From: Bacillota bacterium
GTDB lineage: Bacteria; Bacillota_A; Clostridia; Peptostreptococcales; Anaerovoracaceae
Assembly: GCA_017457585.1 (NCBI GenBank)
Contig: JAFTHD010000120.1
Span: 1 to 16,281, forward strand
Reading direction: 5' to 3'
Length of the DNA: 16,281 bases
The translations under genes and the position numbers were made by a program. Within the stretch, counting starts at the first letter, position 1. Each line of letters starts with the position of its first letter. Below are positions 6,918 through 13,704 of the stretch, in pieces. The notes beneath the pieces are model-generated. The model saw only the letters and a program-made list of their open reading frames with translations, ran no database searches and was not told where the DNA came from.

Positions 6918-6960
6918 GATAAAATCCTCCTCTGCACATATTGCACAATGAGGAGGATTT
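6915..6960 (-). promoter_or_regulatory. SD-sequestering hairpin in front of the LytTR gene
   Basis: On the minus strand AAATCCTCCTC (6960-6950) pairs perfectly with GAGGAGGATTT (6932-6922) across a 17-base loop. The second arm contains the whole SD, and the ATG follows 4 bases after the stem. Such a stem should block ribosome entry unless melted. Because the stem is followed by TATC, it could alternatively act as a weak terminator after rpoZ. Confidence 0.7.
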
Positions 6961-6965
6961 AACAT

Positions 6966-6994
6966 TCAATACAATGAATCCGACATTTTGTCAG
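6966..6994 (-). promoter_or_regulatory. Possible promoter of the LytTR gene
   Basis: CTGACA (6994-6989), 17 bases, TATTGA (6971-6966) on the minus strand. The -35 is good and the -10 poor. Transcription would begin near 6959, at the first base or two of the SD-sequestering hairpin. Confidence 0.25.
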
Positions 6995-7012
6995 GATTTC
7001 GTCCGATCCTGA

Positions 7013-7210
7013 TTAGTCCTCCGATTCTTTGTAGGTAATCAGATCCTCAGCGATTTCGTTGGCAGCGATGGATACAGGCTTGATCACGTCTGCCTCTGTA
7101 AGCTTCGGCATGCCTTCTATAATGTCTCTCGATCTCTTGGCAGCTAAGATTACCAGCGTATATCTGCTGTCTACCTTTGATCTTAATGTTCCAACTGATG
7201 GATATAACAT
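7013..7210 (-). CDS. rpoZ: RNA polymerase omega subunit
   Basis: A 65-residue omega subunit, which helps assemble and stabilise RNA polymerase. The pattern MLYPSVGTLRSKVDSRYTLVILAAKRSR followed by KPVSIAANEIAEDLI is characteristic (Rpb6-like fold). The ATG at 7210 begins one base after the gmk stop, and its SD AAGGAGG lies inside the end of gmk. The gmk-rpoZ pairing is standard in Firmicutes. A longer in-frame start would reach into gmk and lacks support. A 7-bp inverted repeat (TCAGGAT / ATCCTGA, 6991-7012) directly follows the stop codon. Confidence 0.95.
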   Translation of the reverse strand: MLYPSVGTLRSKVDSRYTLVILAAKRSRDIIEGMPKLTEADVIKPVSIAANEIAEDLITYKESED

Positions 7211-7211
7211 C

Positions 7212-7823
7212 TTAGTCCTCCTTATATCTGCCGACAATGGTTGCGGCCTGTTCATCATTCATCCTGCAGCGTTCGCTGAGAATCATAAACTCTACAGCGT
7301 CCACCGCGTCTTCCAATATATCGTTTACAACTGCATAATCGTACTTTCCGACCAGACTAATCTCGTTTACAGCGTTGGCCATCCTTCTTTCGATGACCTC
7401 CGTCTCATCGGTGCCTCGTCCGACGAGCCTCTGTCTCAGAATCTCGATGGAAGGCGGCAGAACGAAAATGAGAATGCTCTCCGGGAAGTTCTCCTTCACC
7501 TGCAAAGCGCCCTGCACGTCTATCTCAAGGAGCACATCGATGCCCTTTTCCAGCCATTCTTCCACCTGCTTCCGAGGTGTCCCATAAAAATTACCGTAAA
7601 CATCGGCATATTCTATGAAACCGCCGGCCGAAATCAGCTTCTCGAAGCCGTCTTTGTCCGAGAAATAGTAGTGAACGCCGTGTTCCTCACCTTCCCGTGG
7701 CTGCCTCGTGGTCATGGATATAGAAAGCTTGATATCTTCCCTTCTTCCGAGCAGTTCCTTGCAGATGGTTCCCTTTCCCGTGCCTGACGGGCCGGAAATT
7801 ACGAAAAGTTTTCCTCGTGTCAT
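7212..7823 (-). CDS. gmk: Guanylate kinase
   Basis: A 203-residue guanylate kinase converting GMP and ATP to GDP and ADP. The P-loop GPSGTGKGT is at 10-18, the GMP-binding SISMTTRQPREGE region at about 34-46 and FIEYADVYGNFYGTP near 69-83. These are followed by VLLEIDVQGALQVK and the lid-region residues GRGTD..ERR. Length is typical. The ATG at 7823 has GGAG six bases upstream and sits 15 bases after the glnA stop, so it is probably co-transcribed with glnA. In related genomes yicC and remA usually precede gmk; here glnA occupies that position. Confidence 0.97.
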   Translation of the reverse strand: MTRGKLFVISGPSGTGKGTICKELLGRREDIKLSISMTTRQPREGEEHGVHYYFSDKDGFEKLISAGGFIEYADVYGNFYGTPRKQVEEWLEKGIDVLLEIDVQGALQVKENFPESILIFVLPPSIEILRQRLVGRGTDETEVIERRMANAVNEISLVGKYDYAVVNDILEDAVDAVEFMILSERCRMNDEQAATIVGRYKED

Positions 7824-7838
7824 CAGCTTCTCCAGATT

Positions 7839-9269
7839 CTACAGATCGTAGTACATGTCATATTCCATAGGTGTCGGCATCTGATTCTGCTTCGCAGTGT
7901 CTGCCCTCTTGTTTTCCAGCCAGATCTCGATGAGTCTTTCAGGGAAAACGCCGCCCTTTGTCAGGAACTCGTGGTCTGCTTCGAGCGCGTCAAGCGCCTG
8001 ATCCAAAGTTGCCGGAAGTCCCTTGAGCTTCGCCTTCTCTTCATCGCTGAGATCGAACAGGTTGAAGTCATATGGTCCGTACCCTTCCGCTACAGGATCG
8101 ATCTTATTCACCACGCCGTCGATACCAGCCATCATGATGGCTGCGAATGCGTAGTAAGGATTGCATGTGCCGTCAGGGTTTCTGATCTCAAATCTCTTCT
8201 TGTCAGGATCCTTGGCATAAGCCGGGATTCTGATGACGGAGCTTCTGTTTGCCGTTGCAAATCCGATGGTTACAGGGGCTTCATATCCGGGAACCAGTCT
8301 CTTAAATGAGTTGGTGCTCGGATTTGTGAAAGCGCATACTGCTGCGATGTGCTTCAGGATTCCGCCCATGAAGTTCATGGCAAGTTCCGAAAGCTGTGAA
8401 TAACCGTTCTCATCGAAGAAGAGTGGCTTGCCATCCTTAAAGAGGTGCATGTGTACGTGCATTCCGTTTCCTGCCTCTTCAAATACCGGTTTCGGCATGA
8501 AGGTTGCCGTTCTTCCCTCTCTGATCGCCTCGTTCTTGATCAGGTACTTGGTCATCATGGTCTTATCGGCCATCTCCGTTACGCCGCCGAATTCAACTTC
8601 GATTTCAAGCTGTCCCGGGCCGCCCACTTCGTGGTGGTGATACTTAACCTTGATCCCCATTTCTTCCATGAGCATTGCGACTCTGCTTCTGAAATCGTAG
8701 AGAACGTCGTGAGGAGGTGCCATGTGATAACCGGCCTGATGACCCATCTTGTATCCGAGGTTGTATTCCTCTTCCTTCTTGTTCCACTCAGCCTGCTCTG
8801 CATCGATTGCAAAGTGTGACTTGTTCGGATCCGTGGAGTAGCTTACGTTGTCGAATACGTGGAATTCGTACTCAGGTCCAACGCGCATCGTATCTGCGAT
8901 TCCCGTTTCTTTCAGGTATGCCTCTGCACGCTTTGCAACGTTTCTCGGATCCTGGTCGAAACGATAGTTGTCAGGATAGGAGATAACGTATACGTCGCCT
9001 ATCATGGACATGGTCGGAATTTCAACGAATGGATCTATGTATGCGCTTGAAAGGTCAGGAATGAAAACCATGTCGCTCTTCTCAACGGGAGCAAATCCGT
9101 AGTTGCTTCCATCGAATCCGATGCCGCTCTTCATGGTATCCTCTGTAAACCTGTCAGCAGGTATTGTAAGGTGTCTCCACCTTCCGTTCAGGTCGATCAT
9201 CATGAAATCAACCATCTTGATTCCGTTGCCAGTGATGTACTGTTTTGCTTCTTCAAAAGTCTTAAACAT
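7839..9269 (-). CDS. glnA: Glutamine synthetase type I (GSI-beta-like, no adenylylation Tyr)
   Basis: A 476-residue glutamine synthetase forming glutamine from glutamate, ammonia and ATP. Signatures include GFDGSNYG near 51-58, EYEF at 133-136, HHEVGGPGQLEIE near 212-224, NGMHVHMH at 268-275, NRSSVIRIP at 341-349 and RNPDGTCNPY at 363-372. The insert near 155-185 and the C-terminal NLFDL..EEK block align with the beta subtype. However, the residue matching the adenylylated Tyr of enteric enzymes is Phe405, so adenylylation at that site is impossible. A start at ATG 9269 fits the family N-terminus but has only a GAGAG-type SD. A GTG at 9299 with AAAGGA upstream would add ten residues. It has its own promoter and lies between yicC and gmk. 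Confidence 0.95.
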   Translation of the reverse strand: MFKTFEEAKQYITGNGIKMVDFMMIDLNGRWRHLTIPADRFTEDTMKSGIGFDGSNYGFAPVEKSDMVFIPDLSSAYIDPFVEIPTMSMIGDVYVISYPDNYRFDQDPRNVAKRAEAYLKETGIADTMRVGPEYEFHVFDNVSYSTDPNKSHFAIDAEQAEWNKKEEEYNLGYKMGHQAGYHMAPPHDVLYDFRSRVAMLMEEMGIKVKYHHHEVGGPGQLEIEVEFGGVTEMADKTMMTKYLIKNEAIREGRTATFMPKPVFEEAGNGMHVHMHLFKDGKPLFFDENGYSQLSELAMNFMGGILKHIAAVCAFTNPSTNSFKRLVPGYEAPVTIGFATANRSSVIRIPAYAKDPDKKRFEIRNPDGTCNPYYAFAAIMMAGIDGVVNKIDPVAEGYGPYDFNLFDLSDEEKAKLKGLPATLDQALDALEADHEFLTKGGVFPERLIEIWLENKRADTAKQNQMPTPMEYDMYYDL

Positions 9270-9283
9270 ACTCTCTCTTCGGC

Positions 9284-9296
9284 AGGCCCCGGGCCT
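9284..9296 (-). promoter_or_regulatory. GC-rich hairpin in the glnA leader
   Basis: On the minus strand AGGCC CGG GGCCT forms a compact 5-bp GC-rich stem 14 bases before the ATG at 9269. It could hinder initiation at this ATG. If translation instead begins at the GTG at 9299, the element is coding and the structure incidental. Confidence 0.35.
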
Positions 9297-9363
9297 CACC
9301 TATTCCTTTCTTTTCAGCGCGATAACACACAAAATTAGCCGTTTCTCGATATTCCGGCAAATT

Positions 9364-9392
9364 ATTATACACTAACATGCATATTTTGTAAA
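9364..9392 (-). promoter_or_regulatory. Sigma-A-type promoter of glnA-gmk-rpoZ
   Basis: On the minus strand TTTACA (9392-9387), 17 bases, perfect TATAAT (9369-9364). Transcription would start near 9357, giving a leader of about 88 bases. A 6-bp inverted repeat CTTGCG / CGCAAG (9396-9419) sits directly upstream of the -35. I see no clear GlnR-type operator. Confidence 0.75.
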
Positions 9393-9443
9393 TCACTTGC
9401 GCCCATCTTTCTTCGCAAGCTTTGCATTTATTCCGTGTTTAGC

Positions 9444-10328
9444 TTATTCGATGTTCTGAACCTGCTCCCTGATCTTTTCTATCTCGCTCTTGGTCTCAAG
9501 CATGAGAGAGGTGATCTGCATATCGTTGGCCTTAGAGCCTATGGTGTTCGCTTCCCTGTTCATCTCCTGAACGAGGAAATCCAGCTTCTTGCCTACCGGG
9601 CCTGTGCTCTCCGTCAGAATTGTCCTAAGCTGCTGCATGTGGCTATCCAGTCTCACAAGTTCCTCTGTGATATTGGCCTTATTCGCAAAGACTGCCGCTT
9701 CAACCAGAATCCTGTCCTGTGGGATCTCCACCTGCCCGCCGATGAGGTCTGCGATCCTGCCCGTAAGCTTGTTCACGTATTCCTCTGCCACCTGCGGCGC
9801 CCGCTCGTCGATCTTCTTTACCAGCTCTCTTATGATCTCGCCTCTCTTTAAGAGATCGTCTGCAAGCTTTGCCCCTTCAACTGCCCGCATCTCATCCAGC
9901 GCCTTTGCAGCCTCAGCTACTGCCCCTGAGATGACTGCGCTCACTTCTTCCTCATTCTCTACATCAGGCACAGCCTTGAGAACGTCCGGCAGGTTTGCCA
10001 CCAGCTCCAGGCTGATATCCCCTGTGAGGCCGTATTCCTGCTGTAAAATTTTCAGGTTCTCCACGTACTGCCCGGCGACGATGGTATTGAGTTTGATGGT
10101 CGTGTCTTCCTCCGTCAGGTTTTCGATGATGATGTTGACCTCTGCCTTTCCCCTCTTCACCTTCTCCTTCAGGAGCGCCTTCACCTTCTCCTCTGCAAAG
10201 GAGTATCGTTTCGGCATCTTCACGTAGATGTCGGCGTACCTGTGGTTTACCGTCTTAATCTCTGCTGTAACGTTTCTCTTACCATCGGAAAATTCTCCTC
10301 TTCCGAATCCTGTCATGCTTTTTATCAT
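9444..10328 (-). CDS. yicC: YicC/YloC-family endoribonuclease
   Basis: A 294-residue protein of the YicC/YloC family, which has endoribonuclease activity in E. coli and B. subtilis and has been linked to small-RNA turnover. The N-terminal hallmark MIKSMTGFGRG and the ETVNHRY-like segment EIKTVNHRYADIYVKMP (about 24-40) are present. The C-terminal DUF1732 part has LDFLVQEMNREANTIGSKAND near 248-268. Length is normal. The ATG at 10328 has GGAG nine bases upstream. It is first in the minus-strand cluster and diverges from rqcH. No terminator is obvious between it and glnA. Confidence 0.95.
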   Translation of the reverse strand: MIKSMTGFGRGEFSDGKRNVTAEIKTVNHRYADIYVKMPKRYSFAEEKVKALLKEKVKRGKAEVNIIIENLTEEDTTIKLNTIVAGQYVENLKILQQEYGLTGDISLELVANLPDVLKAVPDVENEEEVSAVISGAVAEAAKALDEMRAVEGAKLADDLLKRGEIIRELVKKIDERAPQVAEEYVNKLTGRIADLIGGQVEIPQDRILVEAAVFANKANITEELVRLDSHMQQLRTILTESTGPVGKKLDFLVQEMNREANTIGSKANDMQITSLMLETKSEIEKIREQVQNIE

Positions 10329-10330
10329 CT

Positions 10331-10358
10331 TTTACTTCTCCATTCTTTCGTCTATAAT
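10331..10358 (+). promoter_or_regulatory. Promoter of rqcH
   Basis: TTTACT (10331-10336), 16 bases, perfect TATAAT (10353-10358). Transcription would start near 10365, about 50 bases before the rqcH ATG. The -35 is moderate and overlaps the yicC ribosome site region. Confidence 0.5.
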
Positions 10359-10370
10359 GATAATACTAAC

Positions 10371-10399
10371 ATTATAGAATTTCAGACAGAAAAACTCAA
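10371..10399 (-). promoter_or_regulatory. Promoter of yicC
   Basis: On the minus strand TTGAGT (10399-10394), 17 bases, perfect TATAAT (10376-10371). The start would be near 10364, about 36 bases before the yicC ATG. Together with the rqcH promoter it forms an inverted repeat CTATAATG / CATTATAG (10352-10359 and 10370-10377). Confidence 0.55.
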
Positions 10400-10415
10400 G
10401 TTATGGAGGTAACAT

Positions 10416-12104
10416 ATGTCATTTGACGGCATGGCAACCTACGCTGCCGTAGCAGAACTCAGAGACAATCTCATACTCGGCAAAATCGAGAAGGTGTATC
10501 AGCCCCAGCCTGAGCAGCTTCTCCTTCACGTGCACACAAAGGGCGGCAAGAAGCGGCTGTTCATCAGTGTGTACGGCAATCACTGCGGAGCATATCTCGT
10601 GGACAGTCTCCCGGAAAATCCCCTCGAACCGCCCACCTTTTGTATGGTCCTGCGCAAGCACATCAGTGCCGGCAGGATCACGGACATCGTCCAGCACGAG
10701 AACGACCGAATCATCGAGATTCTCATCGAGACGGTGGATGAACTCGGCTTTAACGTGAACAGGAAGCTGATCATAGAAATCATGGGTAAGCACAGCAACG
10801 TCATGCTGGTGGATATGCAGAGCGGCAGGATCCTGGACAGCATTAAGCACATATCCATCGATGTGAACAGAGCTCGCCAGATTCTCCCGGGCAAGGCTTA
10901 CGAATATCCTCCTGCCCAGGAAAAGACGCCGTTTACGGAAGTCACCAGAGAGCAGATGGAAGAGATTACAGAAGGGGAGATACAAAAGTCACGGGCGATC
11001 ATGGGGAGCGTGCAGGGAATCTCTCCTGCCCTCGCAGAGACCATGGCTTCTGCAGAAAGCCCTTACGATAGGCTTCAGGAAATCATCGCATCGGCAGATG
11101 AGCGCAGATTCGCTCCCGTCGTTTACCTGGACAAAGACGACAAACCTTGCGACTTTCATATCACGGAGCTTTCCGTCTACGACGATACCTATGAGAGAAT
11201 CTATTTTGATACCTTCAGCCAGGCCGCATCATTCTTTTTTAAAAACAGGGAGTCATCCAACACCGTTAAGCAGCGTGCCGGAGACCTGTTGAGGGTCATC
11301 AACGGGCTCTTGGATAAGGATAAGCTGAAGGTGCAGCGGCTGAACGAGGACCTATATAAGGCGGAAAACTCCGATAAGTACGGGCTGTACGGCGAGCTTC
11401 TCACAGCCAACATACACCTCTGCAAAGCCGGCGCCAAGTCGGTTACGGTGACAAATTACTACGACGGCAATCCCATTGAGATTCCACTGGATCCTAAGTT
11501 CAGTGCCTCGCGAAATGCGCAGAACTACTACAAGAAATACGGGAAATACAAGACGGCTGTCAAAGAGAAGAAGATCCAGCTTGAGGAGACCCACGGGGAG
11601 ATCGAATACCTTGAGTCTGTTGCCCAGTTTACGGAACAGGCTGGAACCATTGAAGAGCTGGAGGCCATCAGGCAGGAGATGATCGAATCGGGATTCATAA
11701 GATTCCGCAAGACATCCAGGAAGCAGAGCAGAAATGCCAAGCCAAAACCTATCTCCTACACCCTTCCTTCCGGCAAAAAGGTTCTCGCCGGGAGAAACAA
11801 CAAGGAGAACGACTGGCTGACCTTAAAGCATGCCGCATCTTCAGACATCTGGCTGCATACAAAGGACATACCGGGATCTCACGTCATCCTTTTCACTGAA
11901 GGCTCAGAGCCTGAAGAGAGCGACCTCTTTGCAGCAGCGCGGATCGCAGCATTTCACAGCAAGGGAAAGGATTCCGCCAACGTTCCCGTTGACTACACGA
12001 AGGTTCGCTACGTGAAGAAGCCTAACGGTGCCAAGCCGGGCATGGTGATATTCACCCACAACAGGACGCTCTACGTAGACCCGAAGCAGCCTGAACAGAA
12101 TTAA
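10416..12104 (+). CDS. rqcH: RqcH (NFACT / Rqc2 homologue), ribosome quality control factor
   Basis: A 562-residue NFACT protein; older annotations call the family fibronectin-binding protein FbpA. RqcH binds stalled 50S subunits carrying peptidyl-tRNA and directs addition of C-terminal alanine tails that mark the peptide for proteolysis. The NFACT-N domain starts MSFDGMATYAAVAELRDNL. The Asp-Arg pair needed for tailing in B. subtilis RqcH is present as D97-R98 (ENDR), followed by EIMGKHSNVMLVD at 121-133. A helical coiled-coil region occupies about 280-425 and the NFACT-R domain about 445-545 (WLTLKHAASSDIWLHTKDIPGSHV). The ATG has GGAGGT five bases upstream. It is the only plus-strand gene, monocistronic, with its own promoter and a terminator 28 bases after its stop. 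Confidence 0.95.
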   Translation: MSFDGMATYAAVAELRDNLILGKIEKVYQPQPEQLLLHVHTKGGKKRLFISVYGNHCGAYLVDSLPENPLEPPTFCMVLRKHISAGRITDIVQHENDRIIEILIETVDELGFNVNRKLIIEIMGKHSNVMLVDMQSGRILDSIKHISIDVNRARQILPGKAYEYPPAQEKTPFTEVTREQMEEITEGEIQKSRAIMGSVQGISPALAETMASAESPYDRLQEIIASADERRFAPVVYLDKDDKPCDFHITELSVYDDTYERIYFDTFSQAASFFFKNRESSNTVKQRAGDLLRVINGLLDKDKLKVQRLNEDLYKAENSDKYGLYGELLTANIHLCKAGAKSVTVTNYYDGNPIEIPLDPKFSASRNAQNYYKKYGKYKTAVKEKKIQLEETHGEIEYLESVAQFTEQAGTIEELEAIRQEMIESGFIRFRKTSRKQSRNAKPKPISYTLPSGKKVLAGRNNKENDWLTLKHAASSDIWLHTKDIPGSHVILFTEGSEPEESDLFAAARIAAFHSKGKDSANVPVDYTKVRYVKKPNGAKPGMVIFTHNRTLYVDPKQPEQN

Positions 12105-12132
12105 AACGAAAGAATCATAATCAACAAAAATC

Positions 12133-12175
12133 AAAGGACTGTCACCCGGGAGAAAATCCAGTGAGACAGTCCTTT
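12133..12175. terminator. Bidirectional terminator between rqcH and the symporter gene
   Basis: AAAGGACTGTC (12133-12143) and GACAGTCCTTT (12165-12175) form a perfect 11-bp stem around a 21-base loop. On the minus strand it is followed by TTTGATTTTTG, a good tail for the symporter operon; on the plus strand by the weaker TTTGTTAT for rqcH. It lies between two convergent genes, as expected. Confidence 0.85.
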
Positions 12176-12232
12176 GTTATGAGTAGGACTAAACCGAAAG
12201 GTTTGCCATGCAAATGAATTCCGTCTTCCGCC

Positions 12233-13594
12233 CTATCCCAGATAGCTTCTGAGAATGCTGTAAACGATGAACAGTAGGATAATCGGAAGAACGATGTAAA
12301 AGTAGTACTTAAGGCCGTTTGGCAGGCTGAGTCCCTTGCCGTTTGCTCCTGCAACTTCATCCTGAAGTCTCGCATACTTCCAGCGGAAGATAACGTAAGC
12401 CAACATGAGAACTGCACCGATCGGCAGGCAGATTCCCGATGAGATGAAGTCCATGAAGTCGAAGAGTCCGAAGCCCATGATGGTTAAGGAACCTATGGAG
12501 CCGCCTGCAAATGAATAGGTTACAGGGATGGACAACAGGAACATTGCACAGACGATGACGATTGCGCTCGTCTTTCTCGTAAGCTTGGTGCTGTCTGTCA
12601 GCGTTGCAACCAGTGACTCTGCTCCTCCGAGAATCGACGTGAATCCTGCGAAGAATACGCAGAGCATGAAGAGTCCGCCGAAGATTCGTCCGAAGGATCC
12701 CATTGCCGTAAAGAGCTGCGGAAGCGTTACGAAAATGAGTGACGGTCCTGCCGTAGGCTCGATTCCAAATGAGAAGAGTGCCGGTACGATGAGAAGTCCT
12801 GCAAGGATGGCGATCAGCGTGTCTAAAAGACCTGTTGTAACGGCTGATCCAAACAGCGATGACTCCTTCTCAAGATAGCTTCCGTAAACGAAAGCACAGC
12901 ACATTCCTATACCGATGGAGAAGCAAACCTGCATACCTGCTGCGGAGATAACCGAAAGGTTAATTGCCGAGAAGTCAGGCTTCAGGTACCAGATGAGACC
13001 TTCGCTTGCACCCGGCAGGGTGTTTGCATAAATCGCAAGTCCAATCATGATAACGAAAAGGGTCGGGAGCAGAATCGAGCAAATACGCTCAACGCCTCTC
13101 TTTACACCCGACAGCAGGCACGCAAGGAGAAGCAGTGCTGCAATTAGATTACCGATGATTGATACGGTGCTCCCTGCGTATGCTCCGAATACGCCGCCGA
13201 TCTGATCGGCATCCATTCCCTCGAAGGTACCGCCGATAACCTTTGGAATGTATCCGCCGCCCCATCCACCTACGATGGTGATGGCGTAACTGCATATGAG
13301 AAAGATTGCAATTGCGCCAAGCCAGCCGATGGACTGCCATGGATTTTTCTTGTTCCCCTCCAGAACGCGCATACCTGAAATCGGTGACTGCTGAGATGCA
13401 CGTCCGAGTGCCAGCTCAATCATGAAGCACGGTATACCGAAAATGAGAACCATGATAACGTATACGAGGAGGAATGCTCCGCCTCCGCTGTTTCCTACAA
13501 CGTAAGGGAACTTCCACAGATTGCCGATGCCTATGGCGAAGGCTGCCATACTCATCATGAATCCGAATTGGGATGAGAATCCTCTCTTTTCCAT
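12233..13594 (-). CDS. Neurotransmitter:sodium symporter (NSS/SNF family)
   Basis: A 453-residue membrane protein with about 11 hydrophobic segments, as in short bacterial NSS transporters such as MhsT. The TM1 signature AIGIGNLWKFPYVVGNSGGGAF lies near the N-terminus. TM6 has the glycine-rich unwound segment (CFSIGIGMCCAFVYGSYL) and TM8 has FFAGFTSILGGAESL. The family moves amino acids with sodium. It follows a leucine-dehydrogenase-like gene in the same direction, so a hydrophobic amino acid substrate is likely (inference). The start at ATG 13594 matches the usual MEKRG opening but has a weak GGAA site. An ATG at 13636, just after AAAGGAA, would add 14 residues and cannot be excluded. The Na+ sites were not verified residue by residue. 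Confidence 0.92.
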   Translation of the reverse strand: MEKRGFSSQFGFMMSMAAFAIGIGNLWKFPYVVGNSGGGAFLLVYVIMVLIFGIPCFMIELALGRASQQSPISGMRVLEGNKKNPWQSIGWLGAIAIFLICSYAITIVGGWGGGYIPKVIGGTFEGMDADQIGGVFGAYAGSTVSIIGNLIAALLLLACLLSGVKRGVERICSILLPTLFVIMIGLAIYANTLPGASEGLIWYLKPDFSAINLSVISAAGMQVCFSIGIGMCCAFVYGSYLEKESSLFGSAVTTGLLDTLIAILAGLLIVPALFSFGIEPTAGPSLIFVTLPQLFTAMGSFGRIFGGLFMLCVFFAGFTSILGGAESLVATLTDSTKLTRKTSAIVIVCAMFLLSIPVTYSFAGGSIGSLTIMGFGLFDFMDFISSGICLPIGAVLMLAYVIFRWKYARLQDEVAGANGKGLSLPNGLKYYFYIVLPIILLFIVYSILRSYLG

Positions 13595-13663
13595 ATTATT
13601 TCTGTTCCGAAGGGCGCATAGGTCACCCTCCGGCATTTCCTTTCTCTAACTTTTTTCGATTCA

Positions 13664-13684
13664 TGCCGCACGTTTTGCGCGGCA
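13664..13684 (-). promoter_or_regulatory. Intercistronic hairpin between the dehydrogenase and symporter genes
   Basis: On the minus strand TGCCGCGC pairs with GTGCGGCA (one G-U) around AAAAC, an 8-bp GC-rich stem. No T run follows it, so it is more likely a stabilising or processing hairpin that sets unequal expression of the two genes than a terminator. Confidence 0.5.
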
Positions 13685-13704
13685 CCCTATAGAATCGCAG
13701 TTTC

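Noticed and set aside
6933..6949. TGCACA direct repeat as a LytTR binding site
   Set aside because: The repeats are 9 bases apart, whereas known LytTR sites are 9-bp repeats spaced by about 12 bases; the sequence also does not fit the usual motif.
7059..7787. Plus-strand open frame of 242 codons opposite rpoZ and gmk
   Set aside because: It is antisense to two clear genes, lacks an SD, and its translation has no recognisable domain.
9357..9419. GlnR-type operator at the glnA promoter
   Set aside because: No TGTNA-N7-TNACA arrangement is found; TTACA and TGTTA occur in the opposite orientation and are imperfect.
9589..10227. Plus-strand open frame of 212 codons opposite yicC
   Set aside because: Ser- and Thr-rich composition typical of an antisense shadow; yicC is unmistakable on the other strand.
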